In this document: piece by piece, positions 1 through 6,085 of the stretch
Layout: every line of letters begins with the position of its first letter
Position numbering within the stretch: the stretch's first letter is position 1
Source of the DNA: Clostridia bacterium
Lineage (GTDB): Bacteria; Bacillota; Clostridia; Oscillospirales; CAG-272
Length of the DNA: 7,868 nucleotides
Direction of reading: 5' to 3'
Assembly: GCA_029010655.1 (NCBI GenBank)
Contig: JAQXKW010000053.1
Location: 1-7,868 of the forward strand
Translations under genes and position numbers: made by a program
The notes under the pieces: generated by a model
What the model was told of the DNA's origin: nothing
What the model saw: the letters and a program-made list of their open reading frames with translations, nothing else
The model's database searches: none

Positions 1-543
1 GAAGGCGATACACTTATTAATATTTATGTCAATGTTGATTTTGACGGCAATATTAATGTGGTTATTAACAAGGACACGGTTATAAACGAAAAGATTAATG
101 ATTCTGTAAGCTATTATAAATTTGAGACGGACAAGGGCGAGCTGATACTTGAGGTGAAAGCAGCCGGAACCGGAGAGTATGACTTTGACCTGTACCTTAA
201 CGGTGTTTCAGTTCTGTTTGGGCATTCCCTGAACGAAAAATACATAAAGAAAAAAGAGAATACCGCAAACGGGTTTCTCAAATACATTAAGTATAATAAT
301 AAAGAGATACTTAAAGAAGTATATTATGTGCTCCTTGAAATCCCCTTGTGGTTTGCTTTTTTGTATTTTAACAAATCAAAGGACGCACTGCACATTGTTC
401 TGATTTGTCTTATTGCAGTTTTGTCTGTTCCTTTTCAATACTTTGCATTTGCCGCATTCAAATATTTTTCCGATAAAAAATATGTAAAAAGGTTCACTTC
501 ACAAATGAAAAGGACTGTTAGAATAAAGGGCTTGAAAAAGTAA
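1..543 (+). CDS. Hypothetical membrane protein, C-terminal part (5' end outside window)
   Basis: The reading frame is open to the left edge, so the gene starts outside the window. At least 180 residues are visible and it ends at TAA 541-543. An internal GTG at 58 has no ribosome binding site before it, so I do not take it as the start. The first ~90 residues are polar and rich in Asp, Asn, Gly and beta-branched residues, as in an extracytoplasmic or cytosolic beta-rich domain. They are followed by a Lys-rich linker and two hydrophobic stretches (roughly codons at 328-375 and 388-462), likely two membrane helices, then a basic tail (KKYVKRF... RIKGLKK). I do not recognise the family. It is more AT-rich than the translation genes to its right. 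A terminator follows 42 bp after the stop. That it is a real gene is well supported by the long open frame and the terminator; its function is unknown. Confidence 0.72.
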   Translation, partial: EGDTLINIYVNVDFDGNINVVINKDTVINEKINDSVSYYKFETDKGELILEVKAAGTGEYDFDLYLNGVSVLFGHSLNEKYIKKKENTANGFLKYIKYNNKEILKEVYYVLLEIPLWFAFLYFNKSKDALHIVLICLIAVLSVPFQYFAFAAFKYFSDKKYVKRFTSQMKRTVRIKGLKK

Positions 544-585
544 ACACTGATATATTCAGACTGTCTGTGAGAACTTGAGAGAAAC

Positions 586-641
586 AAAGGGATGCCGCTT
601 GTGCTTTATGCACTTGAGGCATCCCTTTGTTATATTTTTTT
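586..641 (+). terminator. Intrinsic terminator between convergent genes
   Basis: A perfect 11-bp stem (AAAGGGATGCC 586-596 with GGCATCCCTTT 618-628) carries an inner GTGC/GCAC stem (601-604 with 610-613) and a 5-nt loop. It is followed on the plus strand by TTATATTTTTTT (630-641). This ends the plus-strand gene whose stop is at 541-543. In the minus direction the tail (TTTGTTTCTC) is also moderately U-rich, so it may work both ways and serve the convergent gene at 686-1147. Confidence 0.87.
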
Positions 642-653
642 AGGTTTCTTTCG

Positions 654-679
654 GTTCCTTTCTTTGGAAAGAAAGGAAC
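654..679. repeat. 26-bp perfect palindrome
   Basis: GTTCCTTTCTTT (654-665) and AAAGAAAGGAAC (668-679) are perfect reverse complements separated by GG. The element lies 6 bp beyond the stop of the minus-strand membrane protein gene. Neither side has a U-tract on the transcribed strand: the minus-strand continuation is CGAAAGAAACC and the plus continuation AGGGAATC. It could therefore be a processing or transcript-stabilising hairpin, or a dispersed intergenic repeat, rather than a classical terminator. Confidence 0.55.
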
Positions 680-685
680 AGGGAA

Positions 686-1147
686 TCATGCAAAAATGTT
701 CAAGAAACCGACAAATCCGTAAGAAGCGCAGACCATAATAACTCCCGCTGTCAAAACACCTAAGGTAATAGACGGCAAGCTGTATTTAAGCCTCATTTCG
801 AACAGCGCCGCAATCAAAGCGCCCGTCCATGCTCCCGTGCCGGGAAGGGGGATCGCCACGAAAAGGAAAAGTCCGAAGGTGGCGTATTTCATCACCTTTG
901 CGGAATGCTTGTGCGCCTTTTTTTCAAGCCACAGGGCGATTGTTGAAAGCCCCTTGACGCCCTTCATCCAACGGAGAATACCCCTGATAAATAAAAGAAT
1001 AAAGGGAATGGGCAAAAGGTTTCCGCAAACGCTGACAATGTAGTTTATCCACCACGGAATACCCATAGCAGCGCCTACAATAATCGAGCCGCGCAGCTCA
1101 ATCAGCGGCAGCATCGACATTCCGAATACTTTTAATATGTCTGCTAT
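686..1147 (-). CDS. Small integral membrane protein, COG2426 / PF06695 ('small multidrug export') family
   Basis: This polytopic membrane protein has 153 residues from the proposed start. The N-terminal motif SMLPLIELRGS and the second motif IPLPGTGAWTGALIA are hallmarks of the COG2426 (putative small multi-drug export, PF06695) family, and both look like re-entrant segments as in DedA-like proteins. Between them lie a hydrophobic helix (LLPIPFILLFI) and a basic amphipathic stretch (WLEKKAHKHSAKV); a final hydrophobic helix follows. The substrate is unknown and the 'multidrug export' name is not proof of function. Start choice: the first ATG is at 1118-1120 but has no Shine-Dalgarno. A strong GAGGAGGGG at 1154-1162 sits 6 nt before an in-frame ATA (1145-1147). 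Starting there gives the usual ~10 residues before SMLP. An in-frame TGA lies upstream and no ATG, GTG or TTG is available between. The minimal canonical form would be 686-1120 (144 aa). It has its own promoter (1180-1208). Confidence 0.85.
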   Translation of the reverse strand: MADILKVFGMSMLPLIELRGSIIVGAAMGIPWWINYIVSVCGNLLPIPFILLFIRGILRWMKGVKGLSTIALWLEKKAHKHSAKVMKYATFGLFLFVAIPLPGTGAWTGALIAALFEMRLKYSLPSITLGVLTAGVIMVCASYGFVGFLNIFA

Positions 1148-1153
1148 ACCGAT

Positions 1154-1162
1154 CCCCTCCTC
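1154..1162 (-). promoter_or_regulatory. Strong ribosome binding site pointing to a non-canonical ATA start
   Basis: The minus strand reads GAGGAGGGG here, an excellent anti-16S match. It lies 6 nt before ATA (1145-1147) but 33 nt before the first in-frame ATG (1118-1120), too far to serve that ATG directly. Confidence 0.6.
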
Positions 1163-1179
1163 TGTAATACTTTCTATTC

Positions 1180-1208
1180 ATTCTACATGAATCACAGAAG
1201 AAAATCAA
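1180..1208 (-). promoter_or_regulatory. Sigma-A type promoter of the COG2426 gene
   Basis: On the minus strand, TTGATT (1203-1208) is followed after exactly 17 bp by TAGAAT (1180-1185). Transcription would start near 1173, giving a leader of about 26 nt before the proposed start at 1147. It lies in the 88-bp gap after ribU, which has no obvious terminator, so read-through from ribU is also possible. Confidence 0.7.
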
Positions 1209-1235
1209 GCATTATTCCGTAAATATATAGGTTTC

Positions 1236-1844
1236 TTATGAATTTCTTTTCATTACTTTCATCAGCGGTTTGTATATAAACATGGAAATCGCTATGCAAA
1301 TAAGTCCCTTGACAAGAGTAAACGGCAGATTGAATATCAGCAGGGCTTCAAGAATGCTTTTTGTACCCGGAAGCAATGCCTGATACATGCCCAAAACCGC
1401 TTCTTCGGGAAAGTTTAGTATGCCGTAATACATAGGATAGATAATAAAATAGTTTGTGGGCACCGATATAACTGCCATCGCCGCGGCACCGCAGACTCCG
1501 GCAATAAATGCGGTTTTTTTAGTCTTTCTGTGCTTGTAAATCATTCCGGCGGTAAAGGAGAATACGGCTCCCAAAATAAAGTTTGACAGCTCTCCCACAA
1601 ATCCGCTCTGGGAGAACAGCATATGTACAATATTTTTTATAAGAGAAATAATTACTCCGTACAGCGGTCCGTATGCAAATGCACCGATAAGCTCCGGCAA
1701 ATCTGAAAAATCAAGCTTGATAAAGGAGGGCATTATCGGAATAGATATTTCGATGTACTGAAGTACAACTGCAACTGCGGTGAGCATACCGCAGCCGGCG
1801 ATAATACGAATCTTATTTCCTGTATTCGATTTGTTTTTTATCAT
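1236..1844 (-). CDS. ribU: Riboflavin ECF transporter S component RibU
   Basis: This 202-residue protein with about six hydrophobic helices is the substrate-binding S component that captures riboflavin. It partners with the shared ECF energising module (EcfA, EcfA', EcfT), which is not in this window. Family marks: the N-terminal membrane helix (~15-32), the SFIKLDFSDLPELIGAFAYGP signature (~40-60), the ISLIKNIVH segment (~66-74), GELSNF (~84-89), PTNYF (~129-133), and NLPFTLVKG (~172-180) near the last helix. The start is ATG 1842-1844 with AGAAGGA (1851-1857) six bases upstream. The FMN riboswitch directly upstream independently supports a flavin role. Expression should fall when FMN is plentiful. 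Length and motifs are normal. Confidence 0.95.
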   Translation of the reverse strand: MIKNKSNTGNKIRIIAGCGMLTAVAVVLQYIEISIPIMPSFIKLDFSDLPELIGAFAYGPLYGVIISLIKNIVHMLFSQSGFVGELSNFILGAVFSFTAGMIYKHRKTKKTAFIAGVCGAAAMAVISVPTNYFIIYPMYYGILNFPEEAVLGMYQALLPGTKSILEALLIFNLPFTLVKGLICIAISMFIYKPLMKVMKRNS

Positions 1845-1875
1845 TATAATTCCTTCTTTCTGTTTGAGGAACTAC

Positions 1876-1903
1876 AAAAAACAAAAAATCCCGCAATGCG
1901 GGA
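1876..1903 (-). terminator. Expression-platform terminator of the FMN riboswitch
   Basis: On the minus strand, TCCCGCATTGCGGGA (1889-1903) forms a short GC-rich hairpin followed by TTTTTTGTTTTTT (1876-1888). It lies between the aptamer and ribU, as expected of the premature terminator used when FMN is bound. The sequence ATTCCC (1900-1905) entering the stem can pair with GGGGAT of the aptamer (2027-2032), a possible antiterminator. Confidence 0.88.
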
Positions 1904-1920
1904 ATGACGTTCAGTGCAGC

Positions 1921-2038
1921 ATCTTTTCTCATCCGGACTATAACCGTCGGTTCAGGAGTTTCACCTGATCAGCTGTTTTATAAAAAAACAGGTCGCAGAC
2001 TGTACTGCCGGTATGGACTTTCACCAATCCCCAAAGAT
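1921..2038 (-). ncRNA. FMN riboswitch (RFN element)
   Basis: The minus strand carries the conserved core of the FMN aptamer in order. P1 is closed by ATCTTT (2033-2038) with AAAGAT (1921-1926). Then follow GGGGATTGGTGAAAGTCC, ACCGGCAGTA, a variable stem CTGTTTT/AAAACAG, GATCAGGTGAAACTCCTGA, and ACCGACGGTTATAGTCCGGATGAGA in successive pieces. It binds flavin mononucleotide and controls ribU through the terminator at 1876-1903. Its 5' end coincides with the predicted transcription start of the promoter at 2045-2073. Confidence 0.96.
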
Positions 2039-2044
2039 ATAATT

Positions 2045-2073
2045 ATTAAATTTGAATAATGCGGGGGCGTAAA
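2045..2073 (-). promoter_or_regulatory. Candidate promoter of the riboswitch-ribU unit, overlapping the str terminator
   Basis: The minus strand has TTTACG (2068-2073; 4 of 6 consensus bases), 17 bp, then TTTAAT (2045-2050; 5 of 6). A start 7 nt downstream falls at 2038, exactly the first base of riboswitch helix P1. The -35 lies in the loop of the upstream terminator. The match is modest but the geometry is good, and no other room exists between the two RNA elements. Read-through from tuf is the alternative. Confidence 0.48.
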
Positions 2074-2083
2074 GCCCCCGCAT
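2059..2083 (-). terminator. Terminator of the rpsL-rpsG-fusA-tuf operon
   Basis: A perfect 10-bp GC-rich stem (ATGCGGGGGC with GCCCCCGCAT) with a 5-nt loop begins 12 bp after the tuf stop codon. The downstream tract (TATTCAAATTTAAT) is only moderately U-rich, so some read-through towards ribU is possible. Confidence 0.8.
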
Positions 2084-2095
2084 ATAAAGCTTAAC

Positions 2096-3298
2096 TTACG
2101 CGAGAATCTCGGAAACAACGCCGGAGCCGACAGTTCTGCCGCCCTCGCGGATAGCGAAGCGGAGACCCTTCTCGATAGCGATAGGGGTGATCAGCTCAAC
2201 AGTCATGTCAACGTGGTCGCCGGGGCGGCACATGTCAACGTCTGCGGGAAGACTGATAGTACCGGTAACGTCAGTAGTTCTGAAGTAGAACTGAGGTCTG
2301 TAGCCTGCGAAGAAGGGCTTCTGACGGCCGCCTTCTTTTTCGGTAAGAACGTAAACCTGACCAACGAACTTGGTGTGGGGGTTTACGGAGCCGGGCTTAC
2401 AGAGAACCTGACCTCTTTCGATCTCGTTCTTAGCAACACCACGGAGAAGTGCACCGATGTTGTCGCCTGCCTCAGCCTGGTCAAGGAGCTTGTGGAACAT
2501 CTCAACGCCGGTAACGACGGTGGACTTTCTCTCTTCGGTCAGACCGATGATCTCAACGGTATCGGATACCTTAACAGTACCTCTCTCAACTCTACCGGTA
2601 GCAACAGTACCACGGCCGGAGATGGAGAATACGTCCTCGACGGGCATAAGGAAGTCAAGGTCAGCTTTTCTTTCGGGAGTAGGAATGTAGTTATCAACTG
2701 CATCCATAAGCTCCTTAATGGGCTCGTATGCGGGATCGTTAGCGTCAGCGGGAGCGTCGAGAGCTACACGAGCAGAACCTCTGATGATCGGAATATCGTC
2801 ACCGGGGAAGTCGTACTCGGAAAGGAGCTCACGGATTTCCATCTCAACGAGCTCGAGAAGCTCTTCGTCGTCAACAAGGTCAGTCTTGTTCATGTAAACA
2901 ACGATTGCAGGAACGCCAACCTGACGAGCGAGAAGGATGTGCTCACGGGTCTGCTGCATAGGACCGTCGGAAGCAGCAACAACCAGGATTGCGCCGTCCA
3001 TCTGAGCAGCACCGGTGATCATGTTCTTAACGTAGTCAGCATGTCCGGGGCAGTCAACGTGCGCGTAGTGACGTGCAGCGGTCTCGTACTCAACGTGTCT
3101 GGTGTTGATTGTGATACCACGAGCTCTTTCCTCGGGAGCGTTGTCGATCTGGTCATAAGCCATGAACTCGATCTTGTCGTCGCCCAGGGAGAGGTACTTT
3201 GTGATAGCAGCGGTAAGTGTGGTTTTGCCGTGGTCAACGTGGCCGATGGTACCAATGTTGACATGGGGTTTCGTTCTTTCAAATTTTTCCTTTGCCAT
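2096..3298 (-). CDS. tuf: Elongation factor Tu
   Basis: EF-Tu delivers aminoacyl-tRNA to the ribosomal A site as a GTP complex in the cytosol. The 400-residue length is normal. G domain (1-~207): P-loop GHVDHGKT 19-26, switch I RGITI 60-64, DCPGH 82-86 with the catalytic His86, NKTD 137-140 (more often NKCD), and GSA 174-176. Domain II spans ~215-305 (MPVEDVFSISGRGTVATGRVERG) and domain III ~306-400 (GYRPQFYFRTTDVTG, RFAIREGGRTVGSG). One departure is GGRQKPFF (323-330), where the family usually has His after GGR. The start ATG has GGAGG (3305-3309) six bases upstream. It is the last gene of the str operon, 55 bp after fusA. Confidence 0.99.
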   Translation of the reverse strand: MAKEKFERTKPHVNIGTIGHVDHGKTTLTAAITKYLSLGDDKIEFMAYDQIDNAPEERARGITINTRHVEYETAARHYAHVDCPGHADYVKNMITGAAQMDGAILVVAASDGPMQQTREHILLARQVGVPAIVVYMNKTDLVDDEELLELVEMEIRELLSEYDFPGDDIPIIRGSARVALDAPADANDPAYEPIKELMDAVDNYIPTPERKADLDFLMPVEDVFSISGRGTVATGRVERGTVKVSDTVEIIGLTEERKSTVVTGVEMFHKLLDQAEAGDNIGALLRGVAKNEIERGQVLCKPGSVNPHTKFVGQVYVLTEKEGGRQKPFFAGYRPQFYFRTTDVTGTISLPADVDMCRPGDHVDMTVELITPIAIEKGLRFAIREGGRTVGSGVVSEILA

Positions 3299-3353
3299 AA
3301 TTAGCCTCCGTTTTTGAAATAAATAAATTTGTTTTTGATTAAATTATTAAGCG

Positions 3354-5426
3354 TCAGTTTTTGCCGCTTGTAACTTTTTCCAGAATGCTCTTGGGAACCT
3401 CGGCAAAGTGGTCGGGCTCCATGGAGTACTGTCCGCGTCCCTGTGTCTTGGAACGCAGGTCGGTAGCGTAACCGAACATTTCGGAAAGGGGAATCATAGC
3501 GGTGACCTGCTGTGCGCCGCTTACGGGCTCCATAGACTGGATAGCGCCGCGGCGGGAGTTTACGTCACCGATAACGTCGCCCAGGTAATCATCGGGAGTG
3601 ATGACAACAACCTTCATAATAGGCTCGGTCAGAACGGGGTCCGCCTTCTTCATTGCGTCCTTGAACGCCATTGAACCGGCAATCTTGAACGCCATTTCGG
3701 AAGAGTCAACCTCGTGGTAAGAACCGTCGTAAAGGTTTACCTTGACGTCAACTACGTTGTAGCCTGCAAGCACGCCGGATTCCATTGCGCTCTTGATACC
3801 TGCGTCAACGGCGGGAATGTATTCCTTGGGAATAGCACCGCCCACGACGGTATTCTCGAACACGTAACCGGAGCCGGGCTCGCCGGGCTCGATTTTGATC
3901 TTGACATGACCGTACTGACCTTTACCGCCGGACTGACGGGCATATTTCAGGTCGGATTCGGCAGGACGGCGGATTGTCTCCTTATAAGCAACCTGAGGTC
4001 TGCCTATATTTGCCTCCACCTTAAACTCACGGAGAAGTCTGTCTACGATGATTTCAAGGTGAAGCTCGCCCATACCTGCGATAAGCGTCTGACCTGTTTC
4101 CTCGTCGGTGTAGGTACGGAAAGTGGGGTCCTCCTCAGCAAGCTTTGCCAGAGCGATGCCCATTTTTTCCTGACCGGCTTTGGTCTTAGGCTCAATAGCA
4201 ACGCGGATAACGGGTTCCGGGAACTCCATGGACTCAAGGATAATAGGAGCCTTGTCGTCGCAGAGGGTATCGCCGGTGGTTGTGTTCTTCAGACCTACAA
4301 CGGCGGCTATGTCACCGGAATAAACGGAGCTTATATCGGTACGCTCGTTGGAGTGCATCTGAATAAGTCTGCCCATTCTCTCGCGAACTCCCTTAACGGA
4401 GTTGTAGCAGTATTCGCCGGCGTTAATGGAGCCGGAATATACTCTGAAGAAGCAGAGCTTGCCCACAAAGGGGTCGGTCATAATCTTGAACGCCAGAGCA
4501 GAGAAGGGCTCGCTGTCGGAGCTCTTTCTGTCTTCTTCTTCGCCTGTTTCGGGGTTAACGCCCTTGATGTCGGGGACATCGGTAGGAGCGGGCATATAAT
4601 CCACGATAGCGTCGAGAAGCTTCTGAACGCCCTTGTTTCTGTAAGATGTGCCGCAGACTACGGGAACTATCTCGTTTGCGATAGTTGCCTTACGGAGAGC
4701 TGACTTTATCTCGTCAACGGTCAGTTCCTCGTCCATGAGGTATTTTTCCATGAGAACGTCGTCGGTAGCGGCAACGGACTCAACGAGATTGTTTCTGTAC
4801 TCCTGTGCTTTTTCAAGCATATCGGCGGGGATAGGTTCAACACGCATATCCTTGCCCATCTCATCGTAGTATACATCGGCCTCCATATTGATAAGGTCGA
4901 TAATACCTCTGAAGGTATCTTCAGAACCGATGGGGAGCTGTATGGGAACGGCGTTAGCCTTCAGTCTCTCATGCATCATATCTACAACATGATAGAAATC
5001 TGCACCCATAATGTCCATCTTGTTTACATAGGCCATTCTGGGAACGCCGTATTTGTCAGCCTGACGCCAAACGGTTTCAGACTGGGGTTCAACGCCGCCC
5101 TTAGCGCAGAGGACGGTGACTGATCCGTCGAGGACTCTCAGAGAACGCTCAACTTCAACAGTAAAGTCAACGTGTCCGGGAGTGTCGATGATGTTGATTC
5201 TTGTGTTTTTCCAGTAGCAGGTGGTAGCGGCGGAGGTAATCGTAATGCCTCTTTCCTGCTCCTGCTCCATCCAGTCCATGGTAGCGGCGCCGTCGTGCGT
5301 TTCACCGATCTTGTGGGTTTTTCCCGTATAGAACAGGATACGCTCGGTAGTGGTGGTTTTGCCGGCGTCGATATGAGCCATGATACCGATGTTTCTGGTG
5401 CGCTCAAGGGAATATTCTCTTGCCAT
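3354..5426 (-). CDS. fusA: Elongation factor G
   Basis: EF-G is the GTPase that drives ribosomal translocation and, with RRF, ribosome recycling. The 690-residue length fits Firmicute EF-G. G domain: AHIDAGKT 17-24, RGITITSAATT 58-68, DTPGH 80-84, NKMD 134-137. Domain II follows at about 300-395. Domain III carries the conserved GMGELHLE. Domain IV carries QSGGKGQYGHV and the tip region GSYHEVDSSEMAFK. Domain V carries GDVIGDVNSRRG and SEMFGYATDLRSKTQGR. All five domains are intact. The start ATG has an AAGGAG (5439-5444) with an unusually long 12-nt gap and no better in-frame start in between. It lies 43 bp after rpsG and 55 bp before tuf, in the classical str order. Confidence 0.99.
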   Translation of the reverse strand: MAREYSLERTRNIGIMAHIDAGKTTTTERILFYTGKTHKIGETHDGAATMDWMEQEQERGITITSAATTCYWKNTRINIIDTPGHVDFTVEVERSLRVLDGSVTVLCAKGGVEPQSETVWRQADKYGVPRMAYVNKMDIMGADFYHVVDMMHERLKANAVPIQLPIGSEDTFRGIIDLINMEADVYYDEMGKDMRVEPIPADMLEKAQEYRNNLVESVAATDDVLMEKYLMDEELTVDEIKSALRKATIANEIVPVVCGTSYRNKGVQKLLDAIVDYMPAPTDVPDIKGVNPETGEEEDRKSSDSEPFSALAFKIMTDPFVGKLCFFRVYSGSINAGEYCYNSVKGVRERMGRLIQMHSNERTDISSVYSGDIAAVVGLKNTTTGDTLCDDKAPIILESMEFPEPVIRVAIEPKTKAGQEKMGIALAKLAEEDPTFRTYTDEETGQTLIAGMGELHLEIIVDRLLREFKVEANIGRPQVAYKETIRRPAESDLKYARQSGGKGQYGHVKIKIEPGEPGSGYVFENTVVGGAIPKEYIPAVDAGIKSAMESGVLAGYNVVDVKVNLYDGSYHEVDSSEMAFKIAGSMAFKDAMKKADPVLTEPIMKVVVITPDDYLGDVIGDVNSRRGAIQSMEPVSGAQQVTAMIPLSEMFGYATDLRSKTQGRGQYSMEPDHFAEVPKSILEKVTSGKN

Positions 5427-5469
5427 ATACGTTAATTACTCCTTGAAAACTTACAACAGATACGACAAA

Positions 5470-5940
5470 TTAATATCTGTAATGAGCGAACGCCTTGTTG
5501 GCTTCAGCCATTCTGTGTGTTTCTTCTTTTTTCTTGAATGCGCCGCCGGTGCTGTTCTTAGCATCCATAATTTCAGCGGCAAGTCTTTCTGCCATGGTTT
5601 TTTCTCCGCGGTTTCTTGAATAAGCAGTCAGCCAGCGAAGTCCGAGAGTATATCTTCTCTCAGGTCTTACTTCCATGGGCACCTGGTAGTTGGAACCGCC
5701 TATACGGCGAGCCTTAACCTCCAGTACAGGCATAACGTTATCGAGAGCTTCTGTGAAGACTTCCAGGGGATTGTTGCCGGTCTTCTCTTCAACGATTGCA
5801 AAAGCATCGTATACGATTTTCTGAGCAACACCCTTTTTGCCGTCCAGCATAATGTTGTTGATGAGCTTAGTCACCAGCTTGGAATTATACAGAGGATCGG
5901 GCAGAACGTCTCTCTTTGAAATCTGACCTCTTCTCGACAC
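5470..5940 (-). CDS. rpsG: 30S ribosomal protein S7
   Basis: S7 is a primary assembly protein of the 30S head that binds the 3' domain of 16S rRNA and contacts tRNA in the E site. From the proposed start it has the standard 156 residues and begins MSRRGQISKRDVLPDP. Conserved parts are DPLYNSKLVTKLINNIMLDGKK, KARRIGGSNYQVPMEVRPERR, WLTAYSRNR and the C-terminal EANKAFAHYRY. I chose GTG 5938-5940 over the in-frame ATG at 5956-5958. The AAGGAGGG ribosome binding site lies inside the extra codons, 7 nt before the GTG, and the extension MKEGSK is absent from normal S7. In other bacteria S7 represses its own operon by binding the rpsL-rpsG spacer; a structured spacer is present here. Confidence 0.98.
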   Translation of the reverse strand: MSRRGQISKRDVLPDPLYNSKLVTKLINNIMLDGKKGVAQKIVYDAFAIVEEKTGNNPLEVFTEALDNVMPVLEVKARRIGGSNYQVPMEVRPERRYTLGLRWLTAYSRNRGEKTMAERLAAEIMDAKNSTGGAFKKKEETHRMAEANKAFAHYRY

Positions 5941-5947
5941 TTTACTT

Positions 5948-5955
5948 CCCTCCTT
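5948..5955 (-). promoter_or_regulatory. Ribosome binding site fixing the rpsG GTG start
   Basis: The minus strand reads AAGGAGGG, 7 nt before GTG 5938-5940. It sits within the codons that would follow the alternative ATG (5956-5958), which itself has only an A/T run upstream. Confidence 0.88.
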
Positions 5956-6000
5956 CATTAAAAAATGTTATCATAGGTACTCGAAAATAAATTCCCGTAT

Positions 6001-6044
6001 GTGCCTGAAGGGCAGTGTATATAAACATCTGTCACCTTCAGCAC
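6001..6044 (-). promoter_or_regulatory. Bulged hairpin in rpsL-rpsG spacer, candidate S7 autoregulatory site
   Basis: On the transcript, GTGCTGAAGG (6035-6044) pairs with CCTTCAGGCAC (6001-6011), giving 10 bp with one bulged G and a ~23-nt loop. It sits in the 145-nt gap between rpsL and the proposed rpsG start. A competing smaller hairpin (TTCAGC 6050-6055 region with GCTGAA 6037-6042) shares one arm. In E. coli the equivalent spacer is the S7 operator; whether this RNA binds S7 is inference. Confidence 0.42.
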
Positions 6045-6085
6045 CAAAAGCTGAAAATTAAAATCGAGGAAAAATTGCCCGTAAA

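Noticed and set aside
58..543. Treating GTG 58 as the start of the left-edge gene
   Set aside because: The frame continues open to position 1 with similar composition and no ribosome binding site precedes 58, so the gene is truncated by the window edge.
837..1043. Plus-strand ORF inside the COG2426 gene
   Set aside because: It is antisense to a conserved membrane protein and has no recognisable domain or translation signal.
2213..3304. A 363-codon open frame on the plus strand opposite tuf
   Set aside because: It is wholly antisense to intact tuf, resembles no known protein, has low-complexity composition and arises from the strong codon bias of tuf. No ribosome binding site or promoter supports it.
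3714..4703. A 329-codon open frame on the plus strand opposite fusA
   Set aside because: It is the antisense shadow of a highly biased gene. fusA is complete and conserved through this stretch.
5941..5958. N-terminal extension MKEGSK of S7 from ATG 5956-5958
   Set aside because: The extension codons are the ribosome binding site itself (AAGGAGGG), and the GTG at 5938-5940 gives the standard 156-residue S7.
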